In this document: positions 40,501-42,795 of the stretch, in pieces
Layout of the letters: each line of letters begins with the position of its first letter
Numbering within the stretch: the first letter of the stretch is position 1
Assembly: GCA_963652365.1 (NCBI GenBank)
Contig: CAVJTH010000020.1
Location: forward strand, 1 to 42,795
From: Hallerella sp963652365
GTDB taxonomy: Bacteria; Fibrobacterota; Fibrobacteria; Fibrobacterales; Fibrobacteraceae
Direction: 5' to 3'
Length of the DNA: 42,795 nt
The notes under the pieces: model-generated
Databases searched by the model: none
The model's input: only the letters and a program-made list of their open reading frames with translations
Told to the model about the DNA's origin: nothing
Position numbers and translations under genes: made by a program

Positions 40501-42795
40501 TCACAGAGAGTTCCAAATTTCCAGTCCCTCGTTAATCGTTATGCCCAACAGGTAAGCTATATAATGAAGCATCCAGCCTTCTTCAAAGCCCTGGTATCCC
40601 GATTCTCTGGAACTTTCCAGTGTGGGGACATAATGATGAAGGATATTACTCTCCTGCAATTTCCAAATGAGATTACTGCATACGTATTTAGGACATAGAT
40701 TGTCTTTAAGCTTTTTTCCACCGCCATGAATACGCTTGAATTTGCCATTGTTCCATTCTATTTTAAAATTACCCGTGGATGCCGTATAGATTTCCGATAC
40801 GCCATGCTTTTCACCCTTTACATTTAGGGGAACATTCAATTTTCCCATTACTTTCCCTTGTTCGTTATAGTCCGTAATGCGAATGTTTTTTATCTGGCCA
40901 GATTTCGTCCAATCAAATTCAAAATTATCCACATCGTAAAGATACGACAAATCAATAGATCCTTGAGACAGGATCGTCATTATTTTATGAAATCCAAGTT
41001 CCTTTAGTTTAAACTTTTTGGATGTAATGGAATATTCGCCATTCACGCCGCTAACAAACGTGATTCGATCCGGAAAATAATAAGTCGTTTTAAATTTCCC
41101 ATTATTCAAAAACACTCTCCTGACAAGCGTATCGGAATGGGCGTTCAGGCAAAATCCTTTGCCGCCCGTCATTTTTCCTCCCTTGACGACGATTTTTTCT
41201 GTTTCGAGACATTTGTAATTCAATGTATCCAGAGTGTCCAGCGAAAGATCCATTTTCCAAACACATTCGATGGTTCCGTTTTTTTCGGGAAACGACTGTT
41301 CGCCCCATTCGAAATCATAGCGATCTTTTTTAGCGACAAAGGAACAGCCCGTACTTGTGTTTTCATATTCGTCAAACCATGCGACGGCTCGTTTTTCCCG
41401 TTCTTTTTCAAGCTCTCTTTTTTCACTGTTATTCCTAGCATTTTCGAGAATTTTCTTTGCCTCCTTGGCATGTTTTCCCTGGGAAATCATCTTGACATAT
41501 CGCTCCACTTCGGAACAGCCGACATCTTCAGGGAAGCGACAGTTTTCCGCAAATTTGCCTTCATTTATCGAAGCCCACAGCGGTTCATCGATTAAAATTC
41601 CAACGCTGTCAAGACGATTGCTGTTTGGAAACTTCGCAGAAAACGTAAAGAGAGGTTCGCAACCGGAAAGCGTTTGGTCATTGGCGCATTTCTCCGAGTA
41701 AACTTCCCAATACGCGTTTTCAAGGGCAACGTTCAAACTGTCCCTGTATTTTCCTTCGGGATATTTCACCAAATACTGATCGGGATATGAATTGGGAAGG
41801 ATCGCCTCTTTGGGGTCCTTTCTTAATTCAGACATCGAATAATCGAAAAACAGCTTTTCCAAATAATCCGAAACGCGTTCCACAGATTTTCCCTGGGGGC
41901 ATTTTTTCAAGTATCTTCTTAGGAGCGACCTGTTAGACAGTCCCAGCAACGTGTCTTTTTTTACTTCGTTCAATCCTTCCCGGATCAAGGTCTTCTCGTA
42001 TAATTCATTCGCCTGTTTTGCAAAAGTTCCTTTGGGATATTTATCTAAATAATCTTCGAGCAAAGAAATACCGGCATAGATGTCTTGGGAACTATCGCTA
42101 ACTTGTTCAACGATTTTTTGCCAAGCCAGATAGCCTCGTTGGTTTTTCGCCTTTTCCTCATAGGAATTTGCATCCGCCTCGCTTAAATTCATGTCCGTAC
42201 ATTTTGCATCCATATCATCCAGGTCTTGGATCGTGGAACGTTGCGTAACGACACAATATTTTTTCGCCTTTTCCTTGCCTTCGTTTAACAACTTTAATTC
42301 TTCGGCAATCACGTCGGAAAAAATCGGGAAGAGATTTTTGGTGATTTTATTTTTCAAGGATTTCAAAAATTCGACATATCCTTCAAGCGATTCTTCCTTG
42401 AGAAAATCCAGGGAACCGACATCCCCGATATTTCGCATGTTAAAATGCCACCCGCGGCTCTGCTGGCTAGCGATTCTTTGATTCACGCCTTCCAGTTCTT
42501 CGTAGATTGTTTCCGAAAAACTTTGGGTATAGCTGGCAAACAAAGACTTGAACGACTGATACTTTTCATTATATCTCGGTCTATACGCTTCCATTTTTGC
42601 CTCTTTGAGGCATTCTTTTTCAAACTGCGCCACTTGCAGGACAAGGGCGACGGCGGAATCATTAACGCCAAATGTTTGCGGCAAGGATTCCAATTGCTGC
42701 GAAAGGCGCCTTTCCGTCACTTCACAGCTTTCCAGGTGATTAAAGTGGTTCACTTTTTCCAACAGAAAAATTTGAATTCCTAGTTGATTTTTATG
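40501..42795 (-). CDS. Repeat-containing protein of unknown function, 5' end outside window
   Basis: The frame stays open to the window edge, so the N-terminus (perhaps with a signal peptide) is missing; at least 760 residues are present. The middle has degenerate TPR-like repeats with the pattern FxxKYPxGxxxxxA (LEDYLDKYPKGTFAKQANEL, LRRYLKKCPQGKS, DQYLVKYPEGKYRDS, FSAKFPNSNRLDS). The C-terminal part is rich in beta-strands (YYFPDRITFVSGVNGEYS) and resembles MORN-like or toxin-immunity text only vaguely. Cysteines are fairly common, suggesting export. It converges on the GH31 fragment. I do not recognise the family. Confidence 0.7.
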   Translation of the reverse strand, partial: HKNQLGIQIFLLEKVNHFNHLESCEVTERRLSQQLESLPQTFGVNDSAVALVLQVAQFEKECLKEAKMEAYRPRYNEKYQSFKSLFASYTQSFSETIYEELEGVNQRIASQQSRGWHFNMRNIGDVGSLDFLKEESLEGYVEFLKSLKNKITKNLFPIFSDVIAEELKLLNEGKEKAKKYCVVTQRSTIQDLDDMDAKCTDMNLSEADANSYEEKAKNQRGYLAWQKIVEQVSDSSQDIYAGISLLEDYLDKYPKGTFAKQANELYEKTLIREGLNEVKKDTLLGLSNRSLLRRYLKKCPQGKSVERVSDYLEKLFFDYSMSELRKDPKEAILPNSYPDQYLVKYPEGKYRDSLNVALENAYWEVYSEKCANDQTLSGCEPLFTFSAKFPNSNRLDSVGILIDEPLWASINEGKFAENCRFPEDVGCSEVERYVKMISQGKHAKEAKKILENARNNSEKRELEKEREKRAVAWFDEYENTSTGCSFVAKKDRYDFEWGEQSFPEKNGTIECVWKMDLSLDTLDTLNYKCLETEKIVVKGGKMTGGKGFCLNAHSDTLVRRVFLNNGKFKTTYYFPDRITFVSGVNGEYSITSKKFKLKELGFHKIMTILSQGSIDLSYLYDVDNFEFDWTKSGQIKNIRITDYNEQGKVMGKLNVPLNVKGEKHGVSEIYTASTGNFKIEWNNGKFKRIHGGGKKLKDNLCPKYVCSNLIWKLQESNILHHYVPTLESSRESGYQGFEEGWMLHYIAYLLGITINEGLEIWNSL

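Noticed and set aside
1..42795. CRISPR arrays, tRNA, rRNA, transposases
   Set aside because: None could be supported after reading both strands; no regularly spaced repeats or cloverleaf sequences were seen.

Overview
The window comes from a Gram-negative bacterium. LpxB, two lipobox lipoproteins and a beta-barrel protein imply an outer membrane. A TAtcTT/TATATT promoter element lying just upstream of many starts, together with the gene content (Ig-like-domain lipoprotein, eukaryote-like UDP-glucose dehydrogenase, zapA-6S RNA), suggests the Fibrobacterota/Bacteroidota/Chlorobi group, most likely a Fibrobacter relative. This assignment is an inference.

Layout. (1) 118-10650, minus strand: a surface-polysaccharide operon read from a promoter near 10660. 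It runs Wzi-like barrel, UDP-glucose dehydrogenase, WecG/TagA transferase, Wzy-like polymerase, GT2, GT32-like transferase, TagB/F-like polyol-phosphate transferase, IspD/TarI-like cytidylyltransferase, NAD-dependent epimerase, GT2. The eight genes below about 7760 are clearly more AT-rich than everything upstream, so this part looks acquired or exchanged. (2) 10708-26677, minus: core genes. These are signal peptidase I, an Ig-like lipoprotein, DinG with an N-terminal exonuclease, a Helicase_C_3 protein, DnaE, LpxB, a CNNM/CBS membrane protein, NudC, a metallophosphatase and a GNAT acetyltransferase. (3) 26758-36347: an MscS channel, then (minus) a coiled-coil gene, zapA and a 6S RNA that I recognise from its fold, a TraB-family protein, then (plus) a lipoprotein, cmk-rpsA, a GIY-YIG protein and a GH31 glycosidase. 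(4) 36356-40089: an AT-rich island inserted at the 3' end of the GH31 gene and flanked by a 408-bp direct duplication of that 3' end. (5) 40501 to the window edge: a repeat-containing protein, truncated by the window.

The island is the most novel part. On its minus strand are a probable orphan polymorphic-toxin tip with its immunity protein, an HTH-ImmA/IrrE metalloprotease overlapping a PIN-domain ribonuclease gene, and a DUF4417 protein with a small partner. Each of the two gene groups is preceded by a copy of the same candidate RNA element. The two copies share identical loops (UAGCAG and CUGAGGA), but their stems differ in sequence while still pairing, and the G-U pairs work only in the sense of the genes. 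I do not recognise this element.

A second genome-level theme is transcription start. At least seven genes have a -10-like hexamer only 6-10 bases before the start codon and no Shine-Dalgarno sequence, which predicts leaderless or nearly leaderless mRNAs. Other genes in the window have the same hexamer further upstream plus a good Shine-Dalgarno sequence.

No tRNA, rRNA, CRISPR array, transposase or integrase was seen. No stretch over 300 bases lacks a feature once the 6S RNA is counted. Positions 1-117 hold only a short tandem repeat.
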